64,000 bases of DNA from Sipunculus nudus (taxonomy: Eukaryota > Annelida > Sipuncula > Golfingiida > Sipunculidae). Made by a program: the position numbers and the translations under genes. The notes beneath the pieces are model-generated. The model ran no database searches, was not told where the DNA came from, and saw only the letters and a list, made by a program, of their open reading frames with translations. Positions 22,026-34,156 of the stretch are shown in pieces (position 1 is the first letter of the stretch; each line of letters begins with the position of its first letter). The stretch is taken from positions 76,421,429 through 76,485,428 of the forward strand of contig CM049312.1 of the NCBI GenBank assembly GCA_026874595.1. Direction: 5' to 3'.

Positions 22026-22290
22026 CTGTACAAAAACAAAACAAATATCATCAAAGATGCCTTACTTACATAATGTGTTGCTACTCTTCAATTTTACGCA
22101 GTGATGATGTTACTCCTGAAGCGATCGTTAGACAACTCCCGAAGACAAAATATGTTTGTACATGTATGACCCTAAATGCTCAAAATATACGTTGAACACT
22201 TTGATGCGATTGCTTTGACAAATAATATATATTTATATATACCTTAGCTGTGTCGAGCACTAAACTGCAAGCACTGGAACCGAACCAACT

Positions 22291-22300
22291 AAGGATTATT

Positions 22301-22351
<51 letters not shown>
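22291..22351. repeat. (AT)n microsatellite
   Basis: About 30 AT steps with one interruption. Confidence 0.9.
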
Positions 22352-22357
<6 letters not shown>

Positions 22358-22620
22358 ACTGATCTGACGGTGGACCAGACCTATTTGCTGATCCCCAATA
22401 TCTGCATGGTGATCAGCATTCGAAATATTGAGGTTATATATTCAGGCCCATTTACCGATCAGCCTGACACAGGCGCATGCATCTGCCCTGTTCATATACT
22501 AACACTAAAAATCATGTATTAAATTTTTCTGCATTATAAGATATTATATCAACAATAAAACAGACATACATTTAAAATATATTAATTCTATTTAAAAAAT
22601 CTATAAAGAAATCAATATTT

Positions 22621-22745
22621 CGATTTCGGCCTGGACAGTCGAAGGCTAAAACGCTCGGCTTTCTCCGCTGGCGGCCCGAATTCGATCCCCGTCGTAACTA
22701 TATGAGAGTGCATGGGCTGTAGTTGTTTTTTTAATTCAAAACGGT
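22621..22745 (+). mobile_element. tRNA-derived SINE, family S2
   Basis: The head reads GGCCTGGACAGTCGAAGG, then AAAACGCTCGGCTTTC and a B-box-like ATTCGATCCCC (about 22,679-22,690). It continues into TGAGAGTGCATGGGCTGTAG, the counterpart of the 13.7-kb copy's body. Ends in a T-run. Confidence 0.7.
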
Positions 22746-23671
22746 ATGCATGCATCTGTAAATTACGATCGGATATTGGGCCTTCCGATATATCTTAAGA
22801 TGGGCACCCAATATCCGATTGATTTCTATATAGAAATTTAGTTCTGAAATAAATTGCGCGAGGCAAAAAAATCACATTTTTACATTGCTTTAGTCGTGAA
22901 TTAAAGCATTTTTTTACTGTTTTCTACAACTAATTAGAGAAAGCAATTTTATTCACCACTTAATAGAAAAAAATATTACTATCTCTCATGGGCGATAACA
23001 AATGTTTCGTTTTGCAGTTACCTGACAAGGAAACGTGATTGTCCTACAGCGTGGATAAGTTGCGCCTACCTTGTAGGGCCTTAAACTTCGCGATATTTCA
23101 CTTGATGTTCTGATTTGCATTTTCTTAATCTTATTGATCTATGATATGATGTGTATATTTATGATGAGTATTTGATTTGGAATTTCTGAATGATGCTATA
23201 TATGTTTAAAATGCCCAATCTTCTCTTAAAATAAAATCAATGTACATATGTAAATATATGAAAGGAATACACGGAAAAATACCGACTAATAAAATATGTC
23301 TTTCCGATTTCAAATCGGATTCTCTAGTTATTTTAGTTCTTTTGACTGATAATTAGCGGGAAAAATTAGTCAATTAAAAAAAATATAAATCAAAGATATG
23401 ATTTTGATACTTGCTGCATTCCATGGAAACCGGACGCTGACATGTGTAGAGCCCAGAGACGACAGGCCTTGGAGTGAGGGGAAAGTATCGCCACAATGAT
23501 AGAACATGTATATACCTTGAGTCGTGTATAAATACTAAATTAATATTCTTATTTTTATTTCCCTCTCCATTATGTGTTTCTTCTTCTTTCCCTTTTCATA
23601 TTTTCATTTTTTTAAAGAATCGCTTAGTGGAAGAAATTAAATGCCATTCTATCTATCTTTACACTGTCCTA

Positions 23672-23738
<67 letters not shown>

Positions 23739-23779
23739 ATTGATCAGGTAATGGCTTCATCCTATTTTATATAAACATA

Positions 23780-23816
<37 letters not shown>
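23672..23816. repeat. (AT)n microsatellites, two blocks
   Basis: 23,672-23,736 and 23,776-23,816, abutting the left end of a MITE. Confidence 0.9.
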
Positions 23817-23817
23817 G

Positions 23818-24236
23818 GCGTGCCAATTAATCGATTATATCAATGGTTGTTTTCTTTCCAGGTCGATTAAATCGATTGCATTTTTGCATAATCGATAATA
23901 AACGATTATGTATGCACATCTAAAAAGTCATATTATATCCCGATAAAATATTCTTATTCTGTCAGAGATATAAAAAAAGACGTAGCACAAAACAGCAAAC
24001 GGCAGTAAATCTAAACCTTGTGCAACGAATAAGTGTCAACAACCCGGAAATTACCCTGAAGTTACAGCGTAATTTTGAAGTTTGATTCACTCGGACAATG
24101 TCTCAGGTTAAATTCTATTCAGCATAATTTACGGTAATATAATTGTTTAATAAAATAATCGATTAACAATCGGTCGTTCTTTTTATCTGGCAATTATCGA
24201 AAATTATTTTACAACCGATTCCTACCATGCACTAAT
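23818..24236 (+). mobile_element. ATCGATTA-type MITE, copy B
   Basis: The left end GCCAATTAATCGATTATATC, with TTGCATTTTTGCATAATCGA, matches the complement of the right end of copy A (37.67-38.09 kb). The right end TAATCGATTAACAATCGGTC, with ACAACCGATTCCTACCA-type sequence, matches the other end. Length about 420 bp, as in copy A. It is flanked by AT microsatellites on both sides. Confidence 0.7.
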
Positions 24237-24258
24237 ATATATATATACATACATGCAA

Positions 24259-24322
<64 letters not shown>

Positions 24323-24337
24323 TTGTAAAGCCTGATA

Positions 24338-24390
<53 letters not shown>
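24236..24390. repeat. (AT)n microsatellites, two blocks
   Basis: 24,263-24,320 and 24,340-24,390, separated by 20 bp. The Tyr-Ile repeat frames on both strands are artefacts of this. Confidence 0.95.
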
Positions 24391-24391
<1 letters not shown>

Positions 24392-24431
24392 CATGGATTT
24401 ACATGGATTGTACAAATAGTTATAATAAACA

Positions 24432-24560
24432 ATCAAGGCACTCTGTATGGCTCAGTGGTTTTCGTTCAGAGTGTCTTATAAAGGTGGATAGAAAAGCCGG
24501 AGAAAAGCACCGGCCTTGGACAAACCCCACAACCCACTCTCATCGTGGGAATATCAGAGA
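24432..24560 (-). mobile_element. SINE family S2 body, headless
   Basis: GTTCAGAGTGTCTTATAAAG, CACCGGCCTTGGAC and CCACAACCCACTCTCATCGT line up with 44,005-44,110 and with the body of the 13.7-kb copy. The tRNA-like head is missing or decayed. Confidence 0.55.
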
Positions 24561-24734
24561 GTGCATGGCTTCCTGCAATCTCCCTGTTTTTTTCTTCAAT
24601 ATCCTCAAGAGAACACCGGTGGAATAATGTATCCACTATAGCTCTGGTATAATAACTGATTTTTTTTTTGTTAATTAATAGATGGCATTTCAAACGTGAT
24701 TGACTTGAACTAGATATTAAAATTAAATACGTTA

Positions 24735-24815
24735 TAATTATTATATATAATAATAATATTAAAAAATTATAATAATAATAATAATTTTTATCATTATTAT
24801 TTTATTATAATTATA

Positions 24816-24848
<33 letters not shown>

Positions 24849-24850
24849 AA
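24735..24850. repeat. (ATA)n/(TTA)n imperfect palindromic microsatellite
   Basis: Runs of ATA steps followed by TTA steps; the halves are complementary and could fold. Confidence 0.85.
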
Positions 24851-25394
24851 TTAATATTTAAACTAGTAAACAATATATTGTATAAAAGTTTATGTTGTAC
24901 ATTAATTGTATGTTTGTGAAATTTTATTTAATGTTTTCACCAGTTTTACCTGATTTTGTATAAAAACGATCAGTATTTATTTAGCAGGTCAGAGTTCAGA
25001 TAGCTTTCAATATGAAATTAATAAAAAAAAACTAAACACAAAGAATTTTTCATTCTACAACATTTCTGGGGATTTTTGCAATTTGCTTGTGTATACACTT
25101 GAGATTTCATCTTATTCCTTTCTTGTGTTTTTACTTATTTTTGTTATTGTATTCATCATGCTTAGTCAGTGATTGTTTGTGATCAGTTCTCAGTACTCTT
25201 ATTTATAATATGTGTGTCATCATCTACAACACATCTTTTAGATATTTGTTTTAACATGTAATGCGCCATGTGTATAATATGTGCGCAGTATAACTATATA
25301 TTATTACATTACCCTTAAAAGATAAGTTATGGCATTTTCATGTAGAAAATAGTGAAAACAATTACCGAGAAAATGATTATCGAACGTTTCCTAC

Positions 25395-25896
25395 CACTTG
25401 TATTCCAGCGTGGTTTCTTTCGTCCCCTCTGACGTAATCCTCTTTCTATCATGTCGGCGGCGTCTCCATCCACGGCGAGAATCTCGCGGAGTAACGAGAT
25501 GTACGCGATCGCCAGTCGAAGAGTGTCAATCTTGGAAAGTCTCTTTTCATAAGGAAACGTTGGCACGTGGACCCTTAACTCCTCAAATGCTGAATTGATA
25601 CTTAACATACGTTTTCTCTCTCTAACGTTTGCCGCGAAGCGTTGAGCGCGATACGGCACGCCTTCCGCATCAACACCGTAAGCACACGAAAGAAGTTCAC
25701 CTCCTTGGTAATCAGTGCCCCCTGTAGGCGTGAATGCAGAATTTATGTTATATACTTCATGTGCGCAGCTTGGTAAATCTGGATACATACAGTCTCTCTG
25801 CTCTTCTGGAGGTGTGCTGGTGACGCTGTCTGGGCAAGCGCAGTACTGATCACCATAGCAACAGGAAGCGCTGTTTGACCTGTTCTCGGTAGACAT
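25395..25896 (-). CDS. bHLH transcription factor, Ptf1a/Ferd3l (Fer) group, exon 1
   Basis: The exon encodes 167 residues plus one base. Residues 1-80 are Cys/Ser/Thr-rich with no domain ([10 protein letters not shown]). Residues about 85-140 are a complete bHLH: basic region [10 protein letters not shown], helix 1 [15 protein letters not shown], loop/helix 2 [20 protein letters not shown]. [16 protein letters not shown] is the signature shared by Ptf1a and insect Fer1/Fer2; VPTF and AYIS lean toward Ferd3l/Fer3, so the orthology group is not settled. Such factors bind E-boxes as heterodimers with E proteins in the nucleus and specify neural or digestive-gland cells; that role is family knowledge. 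After the bHLH come RGRKKPRW and NTS, then a donor GTAGGA at 25,394; reading through would add a 22-residue hydrophobic tail of intron sequence. ATG has G at -3. Exon 2 is proposed at 21,928-22,025 (199 residues in all). Confidence 0.93.
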
Positions 25897-26560
25897 GACA
25901 CCGGAAATAAATATAAAAATAAAATCGAGAAAGCGTGGATTTTAATCCATAATCACTCTCGCTCCGCTTTAACAATTTATTCTATCTGCAATTTTACAGG
26001 TCAGGTAGCATAAATATATTCGACTGTCTGGAGCTGGCAGTTTAACCGTATTTAACAGTTCATTAACTGATGTTAAGCTGCATCCATACTGTTGTTGTGA
26101 ATTAATAAAACACGTGCTACCCTGACTTCATATTGAAAAGACGAGTCACTCTCCGGTTTCCCTTTTGTGATCTAATTCCGAACGCTACATGTTAGTTCTG
26201 CAAAAAAATGAAGTTAGTATAGGCCTATCACCAGTACTTCACGTAGAGCTCTGTTGAACAGGTGGGTGCCAGTAGAGTCTTAAATGAATTTCGAACTAAT
26301 AGTTCTGAACTACATTTAAGAGAGGTATATATACCTTCCTTGTCTGAATGATATAAATAAAAGATGAATAATCCTGGAATGGTAATTAAGCACTCTCGTT
26401 GGTTATCATTCATGCGATAAAATACATCTTTAAAGGTCTCATTGTGATGTCAGCAACACGATTGAGCAATGATGTGCTCCGAAATGATTCTGTCAACGAC
26501 AGGATAGAGGGAGTGAAAGGAACGGGATCTCTTATATAGAGAACTGGGTCCCCAATCAGA
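25897..26560 (-). promoter_or_regulatory. 5' flank of the bHLH gene
   Basis: Upstream DNA with a CACGTG E-box at 26,111-26,116. No clear TATA box or start site could be fixed; the assignment is positional. Confidence 0.35.
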
Positions 26561-26564
26561 CTGC

Positions 26565-26785
26565 TGGCGAGAAGCAGTGTCTTGAAAACCTCTTATGCCG
26601 TTCTCTGTCACTTTCAGGCAGCCCTCCCCATTATGTTTAAACTCGGCCCCCCCGGGAATCAATGAACAAGTTGCCCGCAGGGGGTCGCCGGCGTTGCCCA
26701 CTCCATATGACGCGTGGCATCGCGAGATCTCACGCTGTTTCGTCACCCTTCGCGGTAAGTCCCATTTTAATTTCATCTGGGATTA
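26565..26785. promoter_or_regulatory. CpG-richer patch upstream of the bHLH gene
   Basis: GC- and CpG-raised against AT-rich flanks, with GGGGGTCGCCGGCG and ATCGCGAGATCTC near 26,680-26,735 and a donor-like CG|GTAAGT at about 26,756. It could be a distal promoter, a non-coding first exon on the plus strand, or old repeat DNA. The frames are open on both strands but match nothing I recognise. Confidence 0.3.
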
Positions 26786-28273
26786 ACCGGTTGTTTAGAG
26801 AAGAGATTTCCTCTCTAGGTCTTCAACGTGTACCGATTCCATCAACTTTTTGAACATTTTGATCATACAACAAATGTTTGGTATCATGCAGTATAAAACC
26901 TGCTTTCCCCAAGACAGTGTTCGCTCTTATCTGAAGATTAGACATTTTAAATATTTTTTCGCAATAATGGGAATAAAAGAAGACTTTTTTTATTGTAAAC
27001 TTTAAAAAATATCTCAAAAGTAATCGAACTTTTTTTCACATATTCACGCGTTTGCAATTAACACGATATATATAATCACCTTCAAAAGCATGAATGAAAA
27101 AAAAATGTTGTATATACATTTAAGTTCATGGTTTATTTTGTAACAAATAAGTATATTTCACGTTAGATTATAAATGATTCATTGATAATATTGACTTTTA
27201 AAAAAAATCCATTTTCTTATTCTGATTACTAGACATATATTACTATATGTATTCGCGGGGTTACATGATCTCGATTTTCAATTTTAATTTTTAACCGAAG
27301 GGCAGACTTTGGGCAAACTTATGTGGCAACCTAAACATGCAGAGTGTATTTATTATTGTATTGATTGTTTTATATGTAAAAAAATCTTAACAGATTGAGT
27401 AGGACCCATAAGTGATAAATGAAATGTATATTTTTATTCAAAATGTCAATCCCTTGCCTTTCGCTCATTAACTTTGGGCATGGATAACATATACATAAGG
27501 AATGACTATATAGGTGTTCCCCTATGTGAATGATACGTCCATTTCGTGAAGATTTTTTTGTGTATAATACGAATTTCAAAACCAACGCGAACATAAAGCC
27601 ATGCAGCCACAGCATGAGCAGAAAACAATATTTTTATTTCTCAGTGGGAAAGTCCATGTTATACTCTACAAAACTAATAATATTAAACTAGTTTAAAGGC
27701 CCATGTATGGACGAATGTCAGCCAATAAACCCTCAGTATCTTGAAAGCGTTTCCGTTGTGTTTTGGCAAGTGTAAAACAAACAACAAACACTGTTTCATG
27801 TTGAAGTTCGGTTTATTTTGAAATTTGTAAAAAAATGTTATCCATTTGTTTCAGAATATATCAGGTAAATCTTTAAATGGCTAAAAGGGCATCGCATAAG
27901 CCGTGCAGGACAGAAAAAAGTTCTGCATATTAAAGTAATACACGTTTTCTAGATATTTTATTAAAAACCTAGTTACATTAAAATCTACAGCTATAACATA
28001 AAATATATCATTAATCAAAAGAAATGCTCATTAGCCATATCATTATATGAATGAAAGCGTGTATTCTATTTATTTGTTATATTGAATTTATATTTTATTT
28101 AATTTATAGGTATAAACTTAAATACTTGTAAAATAAAAATGAAAACTAGAAGACACATGCAAAGTGCTCTAGATTACAACGTACAAAGAAAGCATGCATA
28201 CAACCTTAAATCAATAAAGTGTTGTAGGCGCTGCACAGATATAAAAAAATGTATCTTTTCCCTCCCTCCCTTC

Positions 28274-28309
<36 letters not shown>

Positions 28310-28395
28310 CACTCTGTGCGTGTTCTTGTGTTTGTGTCTCCTTGTGTGTGTACATGACTGGTGTAACCTAAATGTAACCGAGCAACTTTCTTCCA
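26786..28395. other. No supported gene
   Basis: AT-rich DNA; a (TC)n tract at 28,275-28,300. Nothing else seen. Confidence 0.5.
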
Positions 28396-28620
28396 GGCTA
28401 TTGGTCAACACCGGTCATCCCTGAAATCTGATTGGTCAGTCCAGCCGTCTGCATGTCCCTTCCTCGAGATGACTGCTGCACCTGCCGGAGGCACCAAGTG
28501 AAGTGGGAAAGCGCAGCGGGGCGTTCTCTCCACAACCCGTAAGGGGTGCTAATCTGTATTACACAAGAAATGTGGCTAATTCTGTGGCGGTGTGCAAAGA
28601 TTTCTTCCATGAGCCGTTTA
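28396..28620. promoter_or_regulatory. Candidate cis-regulatory patch with E-box/RBPJ-like pair
   Basis: About 2.5 kb upstream of the bHLH start, a GC-raised island holds ATTGGTC twice, CACCTG (28,479-28,484), CAAGTG (28,495-28,500) and GTGGGAA (28,503-28,509), all on the plus strand, plus two TGTGGC/TGTGG words near 28,570-28,590. CACCTG plus a TGGGAA-type TC box is the composition of a PTF1-complex site. These are short motifs; function is inferred. Confidence 0.35.
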
Positions 28621-28699
28621 TTTTAAATGTGTAATATGCGGAATTGAATATTAATTGTTCAACATAATGTTCAAATTATTTCAAGGAAAATATAGCTAA

Positions 28700-28728
28700 T
28701 TTACATATATTATTATTATTATTTATTA

Positions 28729-28770
<42 letters not shown>

Positions 28771-28780
28771 CATTATTAAG
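28700..28780. repeat. (ATT)n microsatellite
   Basis: About 20 ATT steps with interruptions. Confidence 0.9.
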
Positions 28781-30470
28781 TAGCAATAAAAGTAGTAGTA
28801 GAAGTGGCAGTAGTAGTTATGATAAAAATAATATGATTAATTAGAACCATCGGATATTAATTGAGACGATGCATCGTTTACGAGTAAAATATAAACCCAA
28901 CTCTGATATTCAGTCACGATACTCCTGAAATCAAAATTTGCTATACCTATGCTTTTTAATTCGAAACAATTTATAAATTCTATATAAGTTTGTTATAAAT
29001 TTTCATGTGGAATTTGAAAAATATACGTGGAAAGTAATCCGTGGTATACTGCAGCAGAAGAAGTAGTTTTATTTATTCATTTATCAATAATAATTATAAT
29101 ATTATTATCATTATTATCATCATTATTATTATTCTAGTTTAATTTTGTCGCCCTTTAACAGGACTGAGCAAAGGCTTTTCAATAATTTAAACGTTAACAG
29201 TTTGAAGATTTTTGTATTATAAATATATATATGTACATATATAGTGTAAATATTCTAAATAATTATTATTATGTTATATTAAATATTTTATTAGCATTAA
29301 ATGGTGGCGCCAATTATGCATTTATTTAATACAAAGCAAACCATGATAAACGTTCACATGGGAGGCAAGTTATAGTCCTCTAACGATGATGAACCAATCA
29401 GCGCGCGCGTGCCGGACACGTGTTGATTTCACGCAGACGGCACGCGCTAAATGACATTCTTTGTCCGAGGTTAATTTCACCACAAAATATTTTCACTTCA
29501 GCTCATCTCCTAATTGGGTTTACATCAGAAGTTGTCAAAATAATTTCTTCAGGGGAAAACAATTTAACTTGAGAACTCTTCAGTACATCTTCAACTTAAT
29601 TACTCTCACAGCCTGTTTTGTTTTCCCTTTAATAGCCATCTGCATGTTAACAACATCAGGGAGGGGGAAGCAGTCTATATTTTTGTTGAGAATTAGACTG
29701 GTCTCTTTCGGTGGTTGCAAGATTTGGCACACAAAAATATGATTTGTCCCTAACTGGTTACAGTAATGCTCTATAGGTATAAAAGTGCAATTTTTAAAGA
29801 CCATTTGAATGCACCTCAGCTAGAAAAATATTACGCATGTTGTTAATTGCGCGTATTGTTAATAAATTAGAAAAATAACAGAAATTCATATAACTATTTC
29901 ACTTTTTGCATGTTCAAGAAAAGGAAAAAAATATAGATAGTAATCTTAAATATTTTACGACAAACTAAAGCAATGGTTTATACAACATAATGATTTTAAA
30001 ACCATCTGAAAAAAAACGTGATTAGCCACTAATTTGTGATTTACGTTTTTTATTATCGCGATCTTATAAATGGATACAGAAGCGAAATTTGTGTAAACAT
30101 TCATAAGAAACTTTTTAAGTGTTAATACTCATATTTACTGATATACTCATATGTATTATACTTAACTATTTATACATGTAAATTATTTTAATATAGATTA
30201 TTACACATAATTTGTGGTAAATTGGGATAAGTCCAACTTTAACAGACACAGTTAAGCCAAATTTATTTCTCCTATAGCTCTATATGTATACCCGTAAGTT
30301 TTAATAACCAATTTTAAGAAAACTATTATTGAGTCACGGCTTTTTTTTTACGCATGCGCACCAAATCTCTGATATTAAAAATGCGAATAGCGGCTCTTTT
30401 TTAGTCTCATTATTCTATTGTGATGGTATTGAAATTTATGACGCAAATTCTCATTAATAAAAATATCAGT
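28781..30470. other. No supported gene; CpG cluster near 29.4 kb
   Basis: 29,395-29,455 contains CCAATCAGCGCGCGCGTGCC and CACGTG, unusual for this AT-rich area. GGTGGCGCCA occurs at 29,304-29,313. The frame 29,461-29,742 shows no domain. Confidence 0.45.
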
Positions 30471-30471
30471 G

Positions 30472-30473
<2 letters not shown>

Positions 30474-30514
<41 letters not shown>
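30474..30514. repeat. (AT)n microsatellite
   Basis: About 20 AT steps. Confidence 0.9.
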
Positions 30515-30515
<1 letters not shown>

Positions 30516-30719
30516 ACTTTTGTTCAGGAAATAAAAAGTTAACCAGAAAAAATATATGCACATGTACGGGGCAGTATTGATAGAACCTGAACTACCGAGA
30601 CCGAGGCGGAGACCATGTGCTCCGAGATAAAATCCGAGAATTCCGAAAATATCAGAACCGGCACCTATCATGCACATGCAATTTTTAACATTGAGTACAA
30701 CCAGTACACAGCTTTGTGC

Positions 30720-30905
30720 AGATATTCACGATTCCTATGACTGTTCCTGAGACCGTAGAGTTTGCATCGCGTGAAAGAAACTGCGTTATCCAACTCTATA
30801 AACCCTCCATAAAATTTCACCCAAGTCCCCTCACCTCAGAAGTTGCTTACAGACAAACGAACTAACGATCCAAGGTAAAACCAGTACCTTCCCGGCGGAG
30901 GTATA
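30720..30905 (+). mobile_element. Right-end remnant of a tandem-repeat (HINE-like) element
   Basis: TTACAGACAAACGAACTAAC followed by ACCAGTACCTTCCCGGCGGA and GGTATAATAAT has the ACAGACAAACGAAC simple repeat and the ACCTTCCCGGCGGAGGT hairpin expected at the 3' end of such elements. The core is not recognised. Confidence 0.45.
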
Positions 30906-31019
30906 ATAATATCAAATCTCAGCGTATGACGAGGGGTGGCAGAAAATCATATGGACTTCCAGACAAAAGACTTTGGTACCTTTTTTCTTGTATGTATGAA
31001 CACCGGAAGCATCCTCCCC

Positions 31020-31116
31020 TCCCCTATAATCATCATCATCATCATAATTTTAATAACAACAACAATAATAATTATAATAATGACAATAAAAAAAAAACAA
31101 CAATCACGACAACAGC

Positions 31117-31195
<79 letters not shown>

Positions 31196-31242
31196 TTATT
31201 ATTATAATAATGATAAAAATAATAATAATAATAATAATAATG
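31020..31242. repeat. (ATC)n/(AAT)n/(ATT)n compound microsatellite
   Basis: CAT, AAT and ATT steps over 220 bp, with complementary halves around 31,155. The Ile- and Asn-run frames are artefacts. Confidence 0.95.
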
Positions 31243-31578
31243 GAGTATCGGCTATGGAGTGTTATAATCGGCGTAATTCTGAGTTCTCTTATCTAGGACT
31301 AATATAGTGCCCATAATTCAGCTTTTAAAAATCAGCCATAATGGAGATCTAGCGCAAACGGAAAATGGCAGAAGAAGGGGAAATTGTTTAAAAAAAGGGG
31401 AAAATGTTTAAAAAAAGAAAAATTTTGAATTTGATTATTTTTTATCCAGATAAGGATATAGAAATAAACTCATCATGGCTTATAATATATGTAGAAGTAG
31501 ACAGTGGTCCGAGGCCACAAGCTCCGCCATGAACCTTTTTTAACTCAACAGCAATGTTTTTCACGGTTCAATAAGTCC

Positions 31579-31965
31579 AACCGGCTTCTGTGGCTCAGGG
31601 ATAGAGCACAGGAATCAAAGCCAGGAGATCGTTAGTTTAATTCTCAGCCGACGCGGTGAGATTTGCACGGTCGGCCCCAACCAGGGTGAGCGCACAGCAG
31701 GCGTAATGAGAAGGCCATGCCCAACGGCCGTGTTTAACTCACAAACGAGTGCGCCCCTCGGTATATCCTCGGTGGTATGACCCAATGGGGATGATTACGC
31801 ATTTAGGGCCCGCAGGTGCAGTATATAATCACCGGGCCTAGTTGACGCTACGATATAAAATGACAGGAAACGTGCGATACTGCTCTATCAGGGAGAATGG
31901 AATTCTGTATATGTACATATAGGTAGTTAAGTAAGCATTAAAAAATGGAAGCGGATACCTCCTCA
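31579..31965 (+). mobile_element. tRNA-derived SINE, family S1, near full length
   Basis: The head CCGGCTTCTGTGGCTCAGGG, then ATAGAGCAC, contains the A box; the B box is decayed (GTTAGTTTAATTCTC). The body GGTCGGCCCCAACCAGGGTG, CAAACGAGTGCGCC and GGGCCCGCAGGTGCAG matches the 11.6-kb copy, as does the end CATTAAAAAATGGAAGCGG. Confidence 0.9.
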
Positions 31966-32376
31966 AAATAAAATATTAAAAAAACTCTTCCACAGGTTAA
32001 TTGTATGACAATGGCTCGGGGCTCCACTGGGAGAAACAAAATAGCCGTATATGTCACGACTGAAAGGAGCCCTTTGAATTAAAAATTCAGATTATACCTT
32101 CAAAGTTTAATAAAATTAATCCTTATCCCCACAACATTTGAATAACATTTTCAGCACTTTGGAGTAAAACTGCACACACACAAAATAGGGATAAAACATA
32201 CTTTTGTTGGTTTCATATTCGCGAGGTTAAAATCACGCGGTTTTCACTTTTTCTTAATTCGCGAGGGTTTTATTTTCGCTATTTCCTGATGCAGTAACCA
32301 ACACAACATATTCATAAATATATATAATTATTTGAAGACCCGAGTAAACATTTTCTTTATTACTGGTAGATAAGAT

Positions 32377-32429
<53 letters not shown>

Positions 32430-32855
32430 TATTATCTATAACACATCTCTTTGATTTAGAGGTAACATAAATTCCATAAATGGCCTCGTTTCAGAGTAAC
32501 AAAATTCCTTCTGCTTTGCTTTGATACACAATCATTATTACCGACAGATGGAGCTGCAATAACCTCTTTGAAATAATTTGAAACTTTTCTGGATTTAAGG
32601 AGGAATAACGAAAATAACCCCCCTTAGGACATACCTTTGCATCGTTCCCACATTTCAGGACCAAAACACGTGCAGATCCGAAGCGTGCATGGGCCCATAG
32701 ATTATGTATGTCACAAGTAAATCAAAGATTGCTATTATTGATGATATCAGACCTTTCAAATAATGAACAATAGTTTCAAATCGTTCTCTGTTCACTTAGG
32801 TACCCGTCCATTGTTACGATATTACACACATATTATATAATATAAATACTTGATA
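31966..32855. other. No supported gene; (AT)n at 32,379-32,429
   Basis: AT-rich DNA with one long AT tract. No coding signature. Confidence 0.5.
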
Positions 32856-32857
32856 GA

Positions 32858-33960
32858 AAAAGATAATCTGTGAAGGTCATTGTATCCGCCAAAACAGAGT
32901 TTTGCCATGGTTTCAACCGGACGCCGCCATCGCCGCCGCATAGGTTTCTGGAGAACTCCTTTGTAACCACTGGACGGAAATTTATGAAACTCGGAATTAT
33001 GATCGGGTCACATGTGAACTGCCGTGTTATTATTTTGGGTTGACCTCTGACCTTTCCTGTCTGCATAGCGTCCGTCTGTGCGTCTTTTTTCACAAATGAA
33101 CCGACATTTCTTGGGACTCGTTTGACCAATCAGGCTGAAATTTTGCATGAGTATAGCTCTTGAATAGCTTTATGTTATACAAAAAACTGGTGGCGCCATC
33201 TACAACAATGTTTGCACAGCGTCCAGATGTTCATCTGCCTTAGGTTAAAATAACTCTTATCGCAGCAGTGGTATGACTTATCCGCCTAAAATTGTGCATG
33301 TGTATAAATCTTGGATAGATTTCTCGTTTTTATTACAGGTGGCGCCATCTACAACAACGTTTACGCTGATGACATCCATGCTAAATATCTCAGGACTGCC
33401 TAAGCGTATCGGCCTGAAATTTGCACGAGCATAGATCTTACATAGCTTTACAGGTTGTATAAATTTGGTGTTCCAACATACCATCATTTTCCCGTGGTGT
33501 CCATCTGTTCCTCTGCCTTGGGTAATATCACTCATATCTCGGCAGTGGTTTGACTCATCCGCCTGAAATTTTGCATGTGTATACATGTTGGATAGATTTC
33601 TCGTTTAATGACAGGTGGCACCACCTGTAAACACATTTACATAGTAGACATCCATGTTAATATCTCAGGACTGGTTTGACGTATCGGTCTGAAATTTGCA
33701 TGAGCATAGATCTTACATAGCTTTACAGGTTATATAAATTTGGTAGCCCAACCTACAAACATTTTCGCGTGGTGTCCATCTGTTCATCTGCCTAGGGTTA
33801 AAATCACTCATATATCAGCAGAAGTTTGACTTATCCACCTGAAATTTACATGTGTATAAATCTTGGATAGTTTTCTCATCTAAATGACAGGTGGTGCCAC
33901 CAACAATCATGTCTGCGTGGCTGATATCCATGCTAATATAAAACACATCTCACTCTGTTT
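32858..33960 (-). mobile_element. R280 tandem-repeat element, reverse orientation
   Basis: On the minus strand, units with GCAAAATTTCAGGCGGAT, GTCAAACC, GAGATATGAG and TGGCGCCA repeat from about 33,950 down to 33,060, followed by the same right flank as at 0.58-0.66 kb (CAGTTCACATGTG), then AACCTATGCGGCGG and CAAAACTCTGTTTTGGCGG. GGTGGCGCCA words lie at about 33,190 and 33,341. Frames here are repeat artefacts. Confidence 0.82.
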
Positions 33961-34156
33961 TCCCTTTTCCATTCAATCCATGCCTCATTTCACTCATAAC
34001 ACTCTGATTTCGGCGGAAATACGTAGTCGCTTGTCGACTACCCGTATTCTAGTCGTATATAGTGAGATCACGAAAAAGAAACCTTCGTGAAACAATGGAA
34101 AATTAAAATCACGAAATTTAAACCTCGCAGTTAGGAAGCAAACCATAGTAACTTGA

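Larger units (their letters stand above)
22026..25394 (-). other. Proposed intron of the bHLH gene
   Basis: About 3.37 kb, starting GTAGGA at 25,394 and ending CAG at 22,026 on the minus strand. It contains an S2 SINE, an ATCGATTA-type MITE, four long (AT)n tracts and an (ATT)n block, all listed separately. No other exon is apparent. Confidence 0.65.

Noticed and set aside
24209-24436. Tyr-Ile repeat frames on both strands (also at 22,250, 23,474, 30,375, 48,287 and 50,951)
   Set aside because: Translation of (AT)n microsatellites, not proteins.
30555-30680. Minus-strand Gly-rich hydrophobic peptide (GAGSDIFGILGFYLG) in a GC-raised patch
   Set aside because: No splice pair and the DNA is built from CCGAG-like words; too weak to call an exon, though it merits a protein search.
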